64,000 nucleotides of DNA from Mansonella perstans (lineage: Eukaryota; Nematoda; Chromadorea; Rhabditida; Onchocercidae). The stretch covers positions 1-64,000 of the forward strand of contig JBAMDO010000201.1 in NCBI GenBank assembly GCA_037074765.1, written 5' to 3'. The stretch's first letter is position 1. Each line of letters begins with the position of its first letter. This document shows positions 36,418-50,300 of the stretch, piece by piece. The notes under the pieces are model-generated. The model worked only from the letters and a program-made list of their open reading frames with translations, was not told the DNA's origin and did no database searches. The position numbers were made by a program, and so were the translations under genes.

Positions 36418-37312
36418 TTCATTGTTAGGTGTGACTGTTTTAATGATGATTTATATCATAAATAATCATCAATGATTCAAATAATACAACAGTAGCATCA
36501 GGGTTGCGTTTTATCGTGAACTGTCACAACTACTGTCATGATTGTTGCTTTGAAACATTGACAACTTTCCGTAATAGTGACAATAACTTCAAATCATTAT
36601 TCTCTTCACTTTTTTTTACATACTTAAGTTTCATTTAAAACGAAAAAGATATTGAAATAGTTTCGTTCTTTTTTTTATCATTTCAAATCAATTTAACAAA
36701 TATTTAAAAGTAACTTCGCTCTGTCTTCTAGTCATAGTTTTAAGTTAGTTGGAAACTGAAATTATACACGGTCATATAAGGCTCATTTGTTTCGTTGATA
36801 ATCTTTTATTATCGAGCTGAAAATGACAGTTGGGGACGATGAATTTAACGCTCCGATAAATTATTGTATTATCAATTACTGTAACTTCTTTCAAGAAGCT
36901 TTTTTTTTCTTGTCGGAAAAATTCCACCTGAACTTTATACTTGTGTATTGCATAATTCCACAAAGCTGTTAATAATGAGGAAATTAATTTGTCATTAAAA
37001 ACTCATGTGATTTTATTTCGATGAATTAAAATTTAATTGCATTCGGTAATTAACTGCTAGCAAGTAAACAGACGAAAGAACATTTCAATAACAATACTTG
37101 TTTACCGAAATAACAATACTATGATAAATGGATCATTACAAATTCTGTTACAAAATTAATTTCCGGATGAATGAAATGAATTATACGCAATGAAAAATAA
37201 GTGAAACAGTTTAGAAAATAATTAACTTATAAAGCATCAAACAATAATGCAACATTGAATTGATGAAGTGATAAACAGCCAGATTATCAAAAATTATTGG
37301 AGTGGATCAGTT
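36418..37312. other. Convergent intergenic spacer, no gene seen
   Basis: This lies between the 3' ends of NOL9 (plus) and the His-rich gene (minus). It must contain both 3' untranslated regions and poly(A) sites. No exon, RNA gene or repeat was recognised. Confidence 0.6.
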
Positions 37313-39327
37313 CTAATCGTGCTCCCAATCATCACGCCATTTATTCCAGTCTGATGGACTATCCCACAGATTTGATCCATATCCATGTTCGTAATCATGC
37401 TCATGTGAAGCATCATGATTTCCATGATACTGATCATGATGACCGTGATGATGATCATGATGATGTGGATGATGATAATGAGGAGGAGGTGATTTCGGTA
37501 CACTTTCATGATGATGATGTCCTTTCTGTGCTTCATGACCTAAAGAATTTCTCTGAACGAAAGTTATGCTATCACATATTTGGATATATATTCAAGATGA
37601 GGAGGAGGTGATTTCGGTACACTTTCATGATGATGATTTAACCCGCTATTATTTTATGAAATCAACCCTGAAAATTCTTTTATACATTGGAAGTTTTAAC
37701 AAATATAATCGAAAAAAACTGCACCTTTCGAATAATCTTTCGCATTCTCATGCCCATAATTCTTGTGGAAATCATTAGACCAATCACCGTGGAACTTTTG
37801 ACCATGTTCATGAGCGTTAACACCTTTTGCATCATTATGGTATCCTTTTCCATGTTTACCCCAACCAGATGCTTTATGCTTATCTGGAAAAATCAGTTTC
37901 GTAAAATGAAGTTACTAGAATTTAAATTTAAACTCTCATAAGTAAAACTTGTCAATACCTTAATAAAATAACCTTTTTTTTTTTTTTCTTTTTTTTCATC
38001 TATGAATAATCGTGCGAAAACCAACAGTGCCATAAATGAATCGTAATAATATTATAGCAGCATGATCAAATAAAATGAATCCCTTTTTTTTAAAAAAAAT
38101 AATCTGTCAAAAATTTAAAACATTTGATTAAAATGGAACTTAAACTTTTTAATGATAAGCGAAAATTTATGAAAAATCACGTATCATAAAAAAATTGCTG
38201 TGATGTCAAAATTTCACACCGAATTCATGATCCTTTGATGAATGATGTAAACGATCAATTCCGGTTTTTTGACGATGTTTTTCGTCGGTATAAAATTGTT
38301 CCACACGATATTCCGGTTGTTTGTAATGATAGTCAAAAAATCCAAATGATTTTGCTTTTACATCTGTCAAAATTTTTGTCACACAATTCCGTCATTCCTC
38401 TCATTCGGATCGGATAGGAAATAATTTAAATGAATAATTATTTAAAAAACTTCAAAAATCTTTCTTTTCTGTTAATTTTTTTGATTAAAATCAAATTTGG
38501 AAATTCTGTTTGTTATTGAAATTTTTTACGAAATCATTTTTCTATAAAAAATTCCAAAAAAAAAGAAACCTTTTCCATGTGTACTAGCCTGATCAACATG
38601 CTTTTTAGCACCTTTTTCAGCAATAGCTGCCAAATTTTTACCAGCACCAGCTGCCGATTTCTGTGCATGCTCTTCCGATTCCTTTTTTACAGCATGATTG
38701 TAATTTGACCAATCTTTCGCTGTATTTTGTTCCTTCCTAATCGCATAACCACTCTCATGACCATCAATCGTATCAGACCATGCTACATCATGATTCTCCT
38801 TCTCTTTATCATGTTCCGGAGCTGGTTTCCATGAAGCACTCCTTTTTCAAATTATATACGTGTATATATTTACGTATGGAAATTATTAATAATAATTCTG
38901 CTTAATTAATTATTAATTAATAATATTTTCTACTTAATTAATAATAATTTCTACTAAAAATGATTTATTATATTAACAAAATTTAAGAGCTAATTTTTTT
39001 TTGCCCACTTAAGAGAAGTACAAATTTTTTCCATTTATCATTTTTGAATAACACAGATGTGTTAATTTCACTAATTACTTAAATTTTGCAATTCTTAAAA
39101 GAGTAATAATATATCAGAAAAAGAAAAATTTCAACAAGTCCTATGAGAATTTTGATAATTGACTGATTGATTGTTTACATTAAGGAAGAACTGTATGCAT
39201 AAAATTTAGAATAATTTAGAGAAATTCTGAAAGAATAAAAAAAGAAGCGAGAAACATACCGCGATAATCGTAGAGAGTAACAAGGAATGGAAATAATAGC
39301 AATAAGGAGGTAAATAATCACAAGCAT
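37313..39327 (-). CDS. Secreted histidine-rich protein, 5 exons
   Basis: Exons 39327-39260, 38841-38570, 38363-38220, 37883-37725 and 37539-37313 give 289 residues with all phases consistent. Residues 1-18 are a textbook signal peptide (MLVIIYLLIAIISIPCYS). The mature part is hydrophilic and rich in His, Asp, Lys and Trp: an Ala/Lys segment (KSAAGAGKNLAAIAEKGAKK), then HG/KH-rich sequence, then a His cluster in exon 5 with runs such as HHPHHHDHHHGHHDQ, ending WDSPSDWNKWRDDWEHD. There is no membrane segment or Cys framework. No family is recognised. Binding of metal or heme by the His cluster, outside the cell or in the secretory path, is inference. The exon 5 acceptor is the one at TTCTTTAG; an upstream CAG 13 nt before it would break the frame. 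CGTTCAG about 44 nt 5' of the ATG is a possible splice-leader site. Confidence 0.82.
37597..37637. repeat. 41-bp exact copy of exon sequence inside intron 4
   Basis: Bases 37597-37637 are identical to 37478-37518, which lie in exon 5 of the His-rich gene (coding HHHESVPKSPPPH). The copy sits in intron 4, 119 bp away, with no acceptor just upstream of it. It is either a recent local duplication or a decayed extra exon part. Confidence 0.9.
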
Positions 39328-41224
39328 TATTGAGAATTTTTTTTGTATTTGACTGAACGATTTTTTTGATTGATCAATTTATTGATTGATTGATCGATTG
39401 TATGTTACTTATAAATGACAAAGTAAATTAGTACATCAAATATATGATTGTAAGCTTGAGAGGAGAAGAATGGAGGAAAAAAAAATAATTTTTGACGAAA
39501 TGAATGCAAAATTTGCTTATATATGAAATTTGTAAGTCGGTCAAAGAGACCTTTTTTTTAAAGCTGTTAATTTATTATTGTAATTTTAATTACGCAGAAA
39601 TATAATACTTGAATTATTTGACAGCTTCCTATGAAATTTTAAACAAGCTTTTCCTTCAAACTTCAATCACATCATATCGCACTCGTATCATAAATATCAT
39701 ATCATGTATTAGGAGAGGCTTGAAACATGTTCATGATGAGCTATTTGCACTATGCAATACTATCCATACTATACATTCCATTCCAACACTGATCATCATC
39801 ATTATCAAAGAGGGAGTAGAGAAAGAGAGAAAGAGAGGGAAAGGCGACAAAAGTAAGAGAGAAAAGTCATGAAAATGGAGCAAAAAAAAAAAAACAGAAA
39901 GAAAATATCATTTCAAATTTTGCTATGCCAAAAAAAGATTTATATAGTTTGGGAAAACTTGTTTTCAAATTTTGTATAAAAAATTTCATTTCATCCTTCG
40001 TTTTGTTTACATAAAATAGATATTGCCGAAAATATAATCAAAGAAACATTTCAGACTAATTAGTTCGTTCTCAAAAAAAAAACATTTAATAAATTAATCG
40101 AAATTATTGTAAATAGTCTGTTCGTTTTTCCCCTTTTAAATAGTTTGTTAAATCATGATTAAAATTTAATGGAGACATTTATCCCATAAAAAAATTTCAT
40201 GTCCAGAAATTGAATTTATTTCAACTATTCAATCATTACTGCTACCGAGCAATTACTTTGTTATTAGGCGAATTTTTTCTATATGTAAAATTTTCCAATT
40301 ATTTGAAGATCTTAATTTCAATAAATTGAATTTTTTAAAGCTACAAATCATAATTATTTATTAATCAAACAATTTTAAACAATTCATTTCTCCACGTCTG
40401 TTCAATTTTGTTTTTTTTTCTTTTGATATTTAATGTTAAATTAAATATTTCCGACTTTTTTAGAATTTACTTTTAGAAATTAGCAAATTTTGAAATTGAA
40501 TGGAATCGTTAGTAGTGTATGATTTTGTTAGGGAGAAAAATTTTTACAATATTTTTATTCATAATCATCATCATGGCTTTCGATATTGTTGAAAGAATTC
40601 ATGTTATTTTGAACATAAAACATGTAATCAATTATCAATTAAATAATGATTAGCGTGATAGTTTTGAAGAGCTCTATGTAGTTTGTTTCATTACTAATCA
40701 CATCACATTAATTGCAATACTCGACTCATTATCTCATCGGCCAGTTTTTCTTTTAATACAAATATCTGTTACATGTAAAATACGTATGTACTCTGTATTG
40801 AAAAATCAATTAGCAGTAGTTTTGCAACTTTACGAAAAAAAGCAAACGTGCTAAGAGATAACATGCAAAGATCTTTAATGGAATTTCATCCATAAATTAG
40901 AGTATCATTAGGAGATCTTATGAAAAGTAAATTTGGAAACTAATAATAAATAAGAAACTTGCAATGACATACAAACAATAAAATTAATAATGAACAATTA
41001 TATTGCGTGAGTAGCGCCTAGATACAGCAGAACTAGTTATGGTACAGGTAATTAAATTTAAATCTCTATAACAGTACGGCAAATTTACACGGCACTAATT
41101 TTTTAGCGTCAAACATTGTTTTATTTCAAAGCTCGAACATGCTATGAAAAAGCTCCAATGACATTACTGGTATGAAATTAAAGTTTTCATATCAAAATAT
41201 AGCTAATCTGTTGCAGTTGAAGAC

Positions 41225-41230
41225 TTTATT
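41225..41230 (-). terminator. Candidate SMC4 poly(A) signal
   Basis: AATAAA on the minus strand lies about 166 nt beyond the SMC4 stop codon and is the nearest canonical hexamer noticed there. No transcript evidence is available. Confidence 0.4.
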
Positions 41231-41294
41231 TCCATGTACAATTCTTGGGACTAAATTTCCTAAAACTCGGGTTACGAATTACCATAATTCATTA

Positions 41295-41322
41295 CATGTT
41301 TTTGCTTAGGAGCAAAAACATG
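41295..41322 (-). promoter_or_regulatory. Perfect 12-bp stem-loop in the SMC4 3' flank
   Basis: The arms CATGTTTTTGCT and AGCAAAAACATG are exact reverse complements around a 4-nt loop, starting 74 nt after the SMC4 stop and before the candidate AATAAA. If transcribed, it would form a strong hairpin in the SMC4 3' untranslated region. Confidence 0.6.
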
Positions 41323-41395
41323 ATGAAACACTGTGGCGATGACACAGTTAAAGTTTAGAATAAATATGAGATCCCATTTCAATCGAAATTAAATT

Positions 41396-44300
41396 TTACA
41401 ACATTCGTGCAAACTGTTCCAACCGATCTGTATCTGATACAATAACCGATTGTTGCAAAGTCGAAGATTGGACTACTCTTGCTTCTAACTGCGAAACGAC
41501 CCCCCAAGCATCCTTATCTTTTGACTCCTTCATACTTCGGTCAGTAACACTAACACCAACTGCTTCATTATTGAACTACAAACAGATTATTAATCAGTTA
41601 AACTTAATTTAATGAAAAATTTATACGAAATCAAAAGACCGCCTAACTCATTTCTGGCAAACAAAGAGGTTCCAACTTAAATAAATGGATTAAATATAGC
41701 TGGGAAAAAATCGCCATGCTAGCTTTATAAACAATCAAAATTCAAATTACCCGATCATCATCAAGTTCAGCTCGCATACGACGCACAGTAATCGTTTCTG
41801 GTGCATCCCAGGCAGGATTTTCAAATTTCTGTGGAGATTTTTTCTTCGTTGGTGGAGACGATAAAACCATGGATGTGTTTTCCGCCGAGGCAGATGGTTG
41901 GTTACTCCTAAAGCAACGAATTCCAGATTTAACTTGGAAAACAAAATGTTTGTGAGAAAAATCAAAATAATAAAGTAATCAAACGAAAATGCTTTTCGAT
42001 TTTGAAATAATTGAAAACCAGTGTGAAGAAAATGCACTCTAGATACACACTTTAAAATTCGAATATTTTTTTCGGAACTGTCTGCGTATTTCCTTTTTTC
42101 CACCATCACATTGTAACCACCTGGTCGACTGGATGGTTGATTTATGAATAGGTTCTCTTAAAATAATCAAATAACAGTAATGGTATATTTCTAGATATTT
42201 CAAGTTAGATTCAAAAACGATTTTAAATCTAAATAAAAGAAGAATTACCAATGGCTATTGAAGGCGATTTTGATTTTTCACGTATGTTTTTCATGTTCTG
42301 AAAAAATAAATACAAGAATATTCCATGAAAAAACTAGAAGGTGCATAAAGTCCTGCTTATATTAATTAGAGCAAATTGTGCCTATCACGAGGGAGATTTT
42401 ATTTCATGTAGCAACCAATTCACTAAGGTCTCTTACTCTTTTTTGTGCATTAAGAAAAAAGAATGCATGTATTAACAATTAACAAAACCATATATAAAAC
42501 CAACTTCAAACAGTGGCATAGTTTAGTAAGTATAACTTAGCTTTAATAGGCTTTGTTAGTTATTACATTACGATTAAGGGACACGTTTTTTTTTTTTTTT
42601 TTTTTTTTTTATTTTTGTTTTAATTGTCCGATTAATGGTTAATATATACCGTACATCATATTTTCCATCGACTGCATGTTTTTCATCGTCTTTCTCCTTA
42701 CCACTCTTCATTTCCTCCAAAATGTGAACTGCAAAAGAAAGAAATCCGACATAATATCAGCAAATATAAAAAATGGATTAAGTAAACATCCAAAATTATA
42801 ATGAATTGAAATCTTATTTTCGATCATAACAGACTAAGGTTTTGAGGCAAAATTCAATCATACCTTGTTACATGCTTTATTAAATATCTTATTGTAACTT
42901 TAAAATGTCAATATAAAAGTTTTAACAAAAATTTCAGGATATTCGAAATTTCTATGAAAATCAAACATACGCGGCTTAATTATATTCTGAATGCATTCTG
43001 GATCAATCGCAACGGATTTTGTGCAATCAAATGTTTTGTAAATACCAATAAGACGATCCGCTAGCTCAAACATGTTGTTCCGTAGAGAAATAACGATAAA
43101 TTGCGCATTTTTGGTTCGATCCTAAAAGCACCTATATTTCATTCTCAGATTTTCAAAAAAAAAAAGGTATTAGCACGGATCAGATAATTTTTCATTGCTT
43201 AGAAAGCACCTTATAAACGGAAATAGTTTTTGTTACCAAAGACACAGAAGGTAACGAAGAAATAAGTATGAGGAAAAAAGCAAATCATGAAATAGACAGT
43301 GCATAACTTTCACCTTTTAAACAGACAAGAAGCTTGAAAAGGCGAATAAGCAGAATTTTTAAAAAAATATGCCAGATCTGTTAATATCAACTGAACTGCT
43401 ACCTTGATGTAATGTCCAATAATTGATACATTTTTAAAATCTAGAGCAGCATCAATTTCATCCATGACATACAACGGTGTTGGTCGATAATGATGCAATG
43501 CAAACACAAGAGCCAATGATGAGAGCGTTTTTTCACCACCTGATAAATTAGTGATTTGCTTCCATGATTTTTTCGGTGGTCTCACACTGAAAAATACTAA
43601 CTCAAAAAAAGAAAGATGAAAAATATAAAAGAAGACGAAGTTTTAAATGATTCAAAATAATTTATTTTCATTTTCCATCAGTACAATATAGTTAATTCAG
43701 CGTAATATATTAAAATACTTAATGGCTTACCCAAAAGAAACACCTTCACTGAATGGATCAAGTGAGTCAACTAAGTCCAAGCTAGCATCACCACCCAACG
43801 TTATCATCTGATACATTTCCTTCAATGCCAAACCAATTTGTGTAAAACCATCCATGAATTCATTCATTCGTTGTTTTTTTAATTGCTCACAAAATTGACG
43901 ATGTTTATCACGTTTCGTTGATATTTCGGATAAAGCTTCCACTTCACGATCATAACGGTCCAGCTGGAAGGTTTTCCAGAAAAAATGATCCCAATTCTCA
44001 TCGTAAAATTAGCAGTTAAAATTGCAGAATAAATTTACACTTGAATAATATCCATTTCCAGAAACGTAACCAACTTTTGTGATGATGAAAAATCCAATAT
44101 AATACACTACTCAAAATATAAAATTTAAGAAGGATTTAGATTTACAGCATTCTTCAAGTTATATTCAACAGTGATACCAGAAATAAATTATATTTCATAC
44201 CCTTGTAACGTACTCCAGCAAACCATTTGTGTTTAGTACTTTACCAGGCTTTTGCTTCTCCAAATTTGCTAGAGTAAATCTGCAAAATTTTGAAAAACAT

Positions 44301-47300
44301 GATCGCCCCTCAAAAATCTGATAATTAATTAAAATGGAACAATTCAGAATGCTAAGCAATACTTCATGTCCTGAAGGTTGAAATTTTCGATTTCTTCTTC
44401 AGAATATTCTGGCAAGTTTTTGTAGCGTATAATACCGTCTTTATCAACCTCGATTATAATTTCACCACCCTGGAAAAAGAAAATATATTATTTAGTGTTG
44501 GGCCTAACCTAATCCAATTTACAATTTATTCTAAAATTTCAAAAAAAAAAAAAAAACCTTCAATTTTTTAAAAAATTCGTGTTCAACTTTCGAAGCTTCT
44601 TGCAATACATAATCAACATCATCATCTTCTTCTTCGTTCGCCTGAAGTGACTCCGGTAAGCGATCCAAACATTTTACGTAGGACAAGTGCAGTGTTCCGA
44701 TCTGTAATATTCTTTTTAAACTACTGATGTGAATAAGTTCTAATAACCACTCCACAATGACAAAATGCCTTCTATTCAGTGTGAGGCCTTATATCTTATC
44801 AGCTAATAAAATACATAACACTGTCAGTTCTACGACCATGAATCTTTATATATTTTAACGCTTGGAATATCACGAAAAGAAACAAACTTTCGAATTCTTC
44901 AAAATCTTTCCTACTTTTTAATATGACTGACTGATAATCTTGATCGTGATATATTAAATATAGATCAAGAGCTTTTTCAGTCGCATTTAATTGTTGCAAT
45001 GAATTAAATTTACTTTGCTCTCAATCGCAACTAGCTTTCCTTGCTTGTGCTCCAAAAATTTCAACTGCTCGACGAAAGAACGAGTCAAATCAGCACATTT
45101 CTTCTTAAGCTCAACTTCTTCAGCATCCAGTTCAGAATTTTTGTTGAACGCCTCTTTCACTTTAGCTTCAGCTTCTTTCATCAATTTCTGTAAAATTTAT
45201 GATGTATAAGCTCTGTATTATCCTTGGTATGGTCAAGTTTAAAGTCAAGTGCGATATAAGCATATTGTCTAATGAATTCACTGCTATAATAAATATACAA
45301 AAAAAAGAGATACTGCTGAAGATGAATAAGAGAAGTTATATGTATATGTTGTGACAACGGCAATGGTTTTTTCTAAAAAATTATAATAAAAAAAAAAAAA
45401 AAAAAAAGAAAACAATGCTCACGCCAAAATTCCTGCTGCCTACTTTCATTTGCTTCAAAATTCATTAATACTTTTAATAAAGCGATTAAAATTACCTCGT
45501 GCTGTATTTTTTCCTTCGTTAACCGATTAATATCCGCTTCTTGAGTATCCTCAGCTAATTCAAGTTTCTTGATCGCCTCATCAGTTTCACGCTGATCAGT
45601 TTCAAGATCATTTTTTCTGAAATATCATTCAAATTTAATTTCTTATTACAAGTTGCTGAACAAAGCAATATTTTTTCATTCATGTGTCAAAAATCCTGAA
45701 CTGTCAAACCTACCTGTTCAGTGCTTTATTCATATTTCGTTGAGCATTATTCAGCACACTCTGCTCTTTTGTGGCTCCCTTTGAAGCATTTTCCTTCCTA
45801 AAATGATTTTCAGTTTGAAGAACGTCTTTCTCTGAAAACGACTGACTTTGGGAAAAGGGTTTGCTTTATGATGCAAGTGCTAAATTATACTTTCTGAAGA
45901 AACTTACCTCTCTCGAACTTCGTCAAGTTCCGTTTGGTAAGGACCAACGACTCGATCATAAACCTCCTGGATCTTAGCGTTTATTTCAGTCACTTTTGTA
46001 CGTATTTCATCAGTTGCTTCTAATGCTTTATCACGAGCTGGAAGAATGATTGTTATTATACTTATGACAGATTGAAAGATTCAGTTTTCAATCTCCTGAA
46101 AAAAATCAATGTCACTGAAAAATTAAACCTTTCATAAGTCCTTCAACTTCAGCCTTTTTACGCTGTATGTCTCTTTCATCCACACGAACGCTTCTAACTC
46201 TAGCCGTTTGTTCCTCCAACCTGTGCTCAAGATCAACTACTTTTCTTTCGAGAGGTTCAATATCATTTGACAAACTCCGTTCATTTTTCGTCAATCTGTC
46301 GTAATCAGCTTGAAGCGACATTATGCGAGAATCCAGCTGTAAGTTAAATCAAAATTCATTTATAGAAAACGAAAACTTTCACTGTCAATATGATAAATTA
46401 TGATTTGCTATAATTTAAAAAAAAGAAATTTAACTATAGATCTTGCAAAATAAAATTCAAATATGAACCTGATGAATGTCACTTCGCAAATCGTTCAACC
46501 GATTCTGTTCTTTAGTCAATAAGTTCTGTAGCTCAACAACCTCTTGAGTAGATTCTTTCGATGTGTCAACTTTGACGCTTTGGCCAATTCTACCTCTACA
46601 AACACATAAAATATTCACCATAACTATCAAATATCACTAATTAATACAATTTATCAAATAAAAGTGAGCACCTCCGTTCAGATCTTCCACCACCTGTCAT
46701 AGAACCACTTGTTTCAACTACTTCTCCTTTCAATGTAACCACTCGGTAACGTTTCTTGCCACCCATACCAATACGCGTTGCAGCCGTAATGTCATTTGCC
46801 ACCAAAGTATCACGCAACGCAAAATAGAATGCAGGTAACACCGTGGGATCTGCTACACGAATTAAATCAAATAATCGAGGTGCATTTTCAGGTCTGAAAA
46901 ACAAATAATTTCACATGAACGAAGCCATCTTAATAATAAATAATTGCAGTTCATTCCAATGTGAAAATTCAATATCAAAATGAAAACAATGTCAAGATTC
47001 TCTAAAGTAAAACTTTTATGTTCACGATTATCTGCCAGTCAACGTACGTAGAGGTTAGCTTTGCCATATACGGACGAAGTCTCTCTTGCTTATCAAGTGC
47101 CAAGAAAGAAGCAATGCCCAAATTCTCGCGCCTCAGAAATTCCACGCACATTTGAGCAGTGTCAACGTTATCAACTACGATATAATCCAAAGATCCACAT
47201 GTTGTCGAAATAGCGACATCATACTTTTCATCAATTGCACCAAGATCACCCTACGGCAAAAACAAACATATCGAGACATTTTAAAAACATTTGAATGTTT

Positions 47301-50300
47301 ATAGTTTAAATTTTGAAAAATTTAACTGAGTTCCAATTCACACATAGGTGTAATCTATGCCAGAATATTAGAAATTAGTAAGGAGCAATACAATCTTAAA
47401 ATCGATTCGTAATTGGAAACCTACGAGACGTCCATATATCCCCGGTATGTTTCCGGACGATTTCTCGGACATCAAGCGCCTCAATACGTTGTTCTGACTC
47501 TGAAATGCCTCCACCGTTCGCCGCTTCTGCTCAAATCTTGCCATATATTGCCGAACCTAAATAAAACTTTCATTGAAAAACAAGTTTGAAATTGAAATTT
47601 CTCTGGAAGCAATATACAAGTAAAGGAAATAATCTAATTTATGAATAAAGCGAAAATTGAACTCCAGTATAAGAACTAGAATTATGTCTAGAATTCCGAG
47701 TGAACTTGCAGGAAAAAGCTTTTCAAATGAGGATTTCTACCTATTTCACAGATTAATGCATATATCGTTGTTTTTAGAATTTCATATTTTTATTGAACAA
47801 ATAGGAAACGAACACTTTCAGCGCACTCTACTTCTTTTTTCCGTTTATTTGTCATCTCCAACTTGGCATTATGAAGTTCCTTATCGATATTTGGAATTGC
47901 CTGTTTTAGTTTACTATGATCACTGAAAATATCTAACATGAAAACCATCTGCAGAGGCCAGTTAATTCAAAAAACAAATTCCACTAATTGCAAATTTAAT
48001 TATGATACCAGCAATTTAAATTCAACAATTTTTTCAAGCCAAAATTTCTTCTCAAAATAAATGAAAAAGATCTTTTTTCATGATTCTTAATAACATTACA
48101 AATATTTGTCTAAAGTAAATCGGCAATTATCAGGTGGATTATTTTTACAGCATAACTATTTCATGTTTATTATGATAAAAAATGTTGACATACTTTATTT
48201 TGGATTCCAACTGTGTTTTTACATCACCGAGAGATGTTTGAATTTCCGAAAGTTTTTTCTTCTCTCTTTCCTCTTCTCCACGCATCAATTGAAGTGCTTC
48301 CTGTGCCAATGTTAACTGGAAAATTAATATTTCACATCAGCTTGATTATCAGTATCATTCAAAAACGTGTTTTTCAAAGCTTACAAGTTTTCATCCTTCC
48401 AATTACATCTCTTTTTTCAATTTTAAATTTTAAGACAATTTACGAATGCTGTAGATGTTTCCCAAATAAGTAGAAAGTAAGGGACTAACCTTGCTGCGTG
48501 CCTCATCCTCCTTAGCTGTAAGTTCCCCAAGTTGTTCCTCTAGTGTTTTTTTCGGACCTTGAAACTGGACAGTTTGCTCTTGCAATTCTTTTAGTTGGAC
48601 ATCGACCTATAACATGATTTCAACATAAACTATAAGCTTGAAAAAACATGAAAGAAACATGATCATCAAATAATCAAAGTGTTACTTTGGCTTGCTTTTG
48701 AGCAATCACATCATCAATTCCACTTAATATTTCCCGATATTCCTCAAGTTTGCTCTTTGCTTTAGCTGGTAACTGTTCTAACTCAGATATCTGGAATGTA
48801 ATTAATAAAGTCCAAAAGTGTTTAATGCAAGAAATCAGAATTAAGAAAACTCACTACAAAATAGTAAATGACTATAAAATAGTGAATAGTGAATGAGAGA
48901 AAAATATTTTTTCCCCTCAAAATAAATATTTTATCTACCAGTTCATCACAACATCAGAATGTTCCATAGTTCGATGCAAAAAGTATTCCATTTTCAAGAA
49001 ACCGTCATATAAGAAACTCCTAAAGGTATATATAACGAGCTAAATTTCCTTCTTAATTAATCTTGATGCATTAGTTAGGAAAATGCTGATTCTAGATATA
49101 CAATAGCCAGAATGAAAAAATAGTTTCACATTTGTATGCATCACTTAAAATATATGTTCCATGTATTTTGACATGGTCTAAAAAAAACTGTCACTTTTTC
49201 CAATGAAATGATACGCCATCGAACGTATTTAGCATCAATTTAGTAATGCTGTTCAAGATAATGTATAATTTTTTGGTGAAAGTTTAGAATATATGTAAAA
49301 TTTGATATAAACCAAACAATTTAATCGTGAATTATGCAACTGACAAATCAAAAAATGATAATATCTCTATCTCTGTAATTTGTATAAACTTAGTTTTTTA
49401 ATTATTAACCTTTTTCTCGTGATTCGCTATGTCATTAATCAATTTCTTTTTCCTATCATTGAGGCGAAGTAACTCAGCTTTGCGCTTTTGTTCCGCTTGT
49501 TCCAATTCATTAAGTTGATGCTTCGTTTTTTCGTATTCTTCTTGCGTTTTTTCAAAGGATCTGGGAAAAGAATAATGAAAGTAAGAACTAAATTTTGATC
49601 TTATGCATAAAGCAAAATTTCGACCGCAAAAACCAAACCAGAATCTAGCAAATTATACCAAAGGAACTTTTAGTAAAGTATAAAGCAATCAATTTTGATA
49701 TATCGTCCAAATAAATGTTTACTTCTGCAACTCTTTCTGTTCATCCTTCCTATTTTTTTGTAAAGCTAACACTTCTGCTTGTCGTTGTCTTGTGCCTTCC
49801 AGATCCTTCTCAAGCTCTACTTTCTTTTCCTCATCTGTCTTCAGTTCCAATTTGATCTTATATCTAAAAAACTTGAACTTTTAAATTTCAAAATCTTAAA
49901 GTGAATATAGCGTAAATCTATGTTAGTTTATTTATCATACCATATTTCTATACTCTGACGTTAAAAAATGGAAAATTTACCGATCAGCTTGCAACAAACG
50001 ATTCTTCGTTAGTGCGATACCATTGTCAATACGAAGGTCTGCAATTAAATTTTTCATCGGACCTTCAGCATCGTTTTTTTCCTTTTCCGCAAATTTAGTG
50101 CGATTCAATTGCGCAGAACGTTCTTCTTGCAACTGATCAATTTTCCGCTGAATCGTTTCAATTGGAACCTTAAAATCAGAATTCGCTTACTCTTGAAAAT
50201 AAAATTTCCAGCAAAATATATAAAACGATTTAGCAATTTTGAAAAAAAAAAAATAAAAAACACGGTTAAAAACAATAGCAGGAATTACACTTAGCAAGAC

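Larger units (their letters stand above)
39328..41395. other. Spacer between the His-rich gene and SMC4
   Basis: The right end is the SMC4 3' untranslated region (see hairpin and AATAAA). The left end is presumably the His-rich gene promoter. A GA-rich patch lies at about 39810-39865. No exon or RNA gene was recognised between them. Confidence 0.55.

Noticed and set aside
37297..37611. A His/Asp-rich plus-strand frame
   Set aside because: It is antisense to exon 5 of the His-rich gene, where GAT/CAT codons read as His and Met/Ile or Asp on the other strand. The minus strand has the signal peptide and splice chain.
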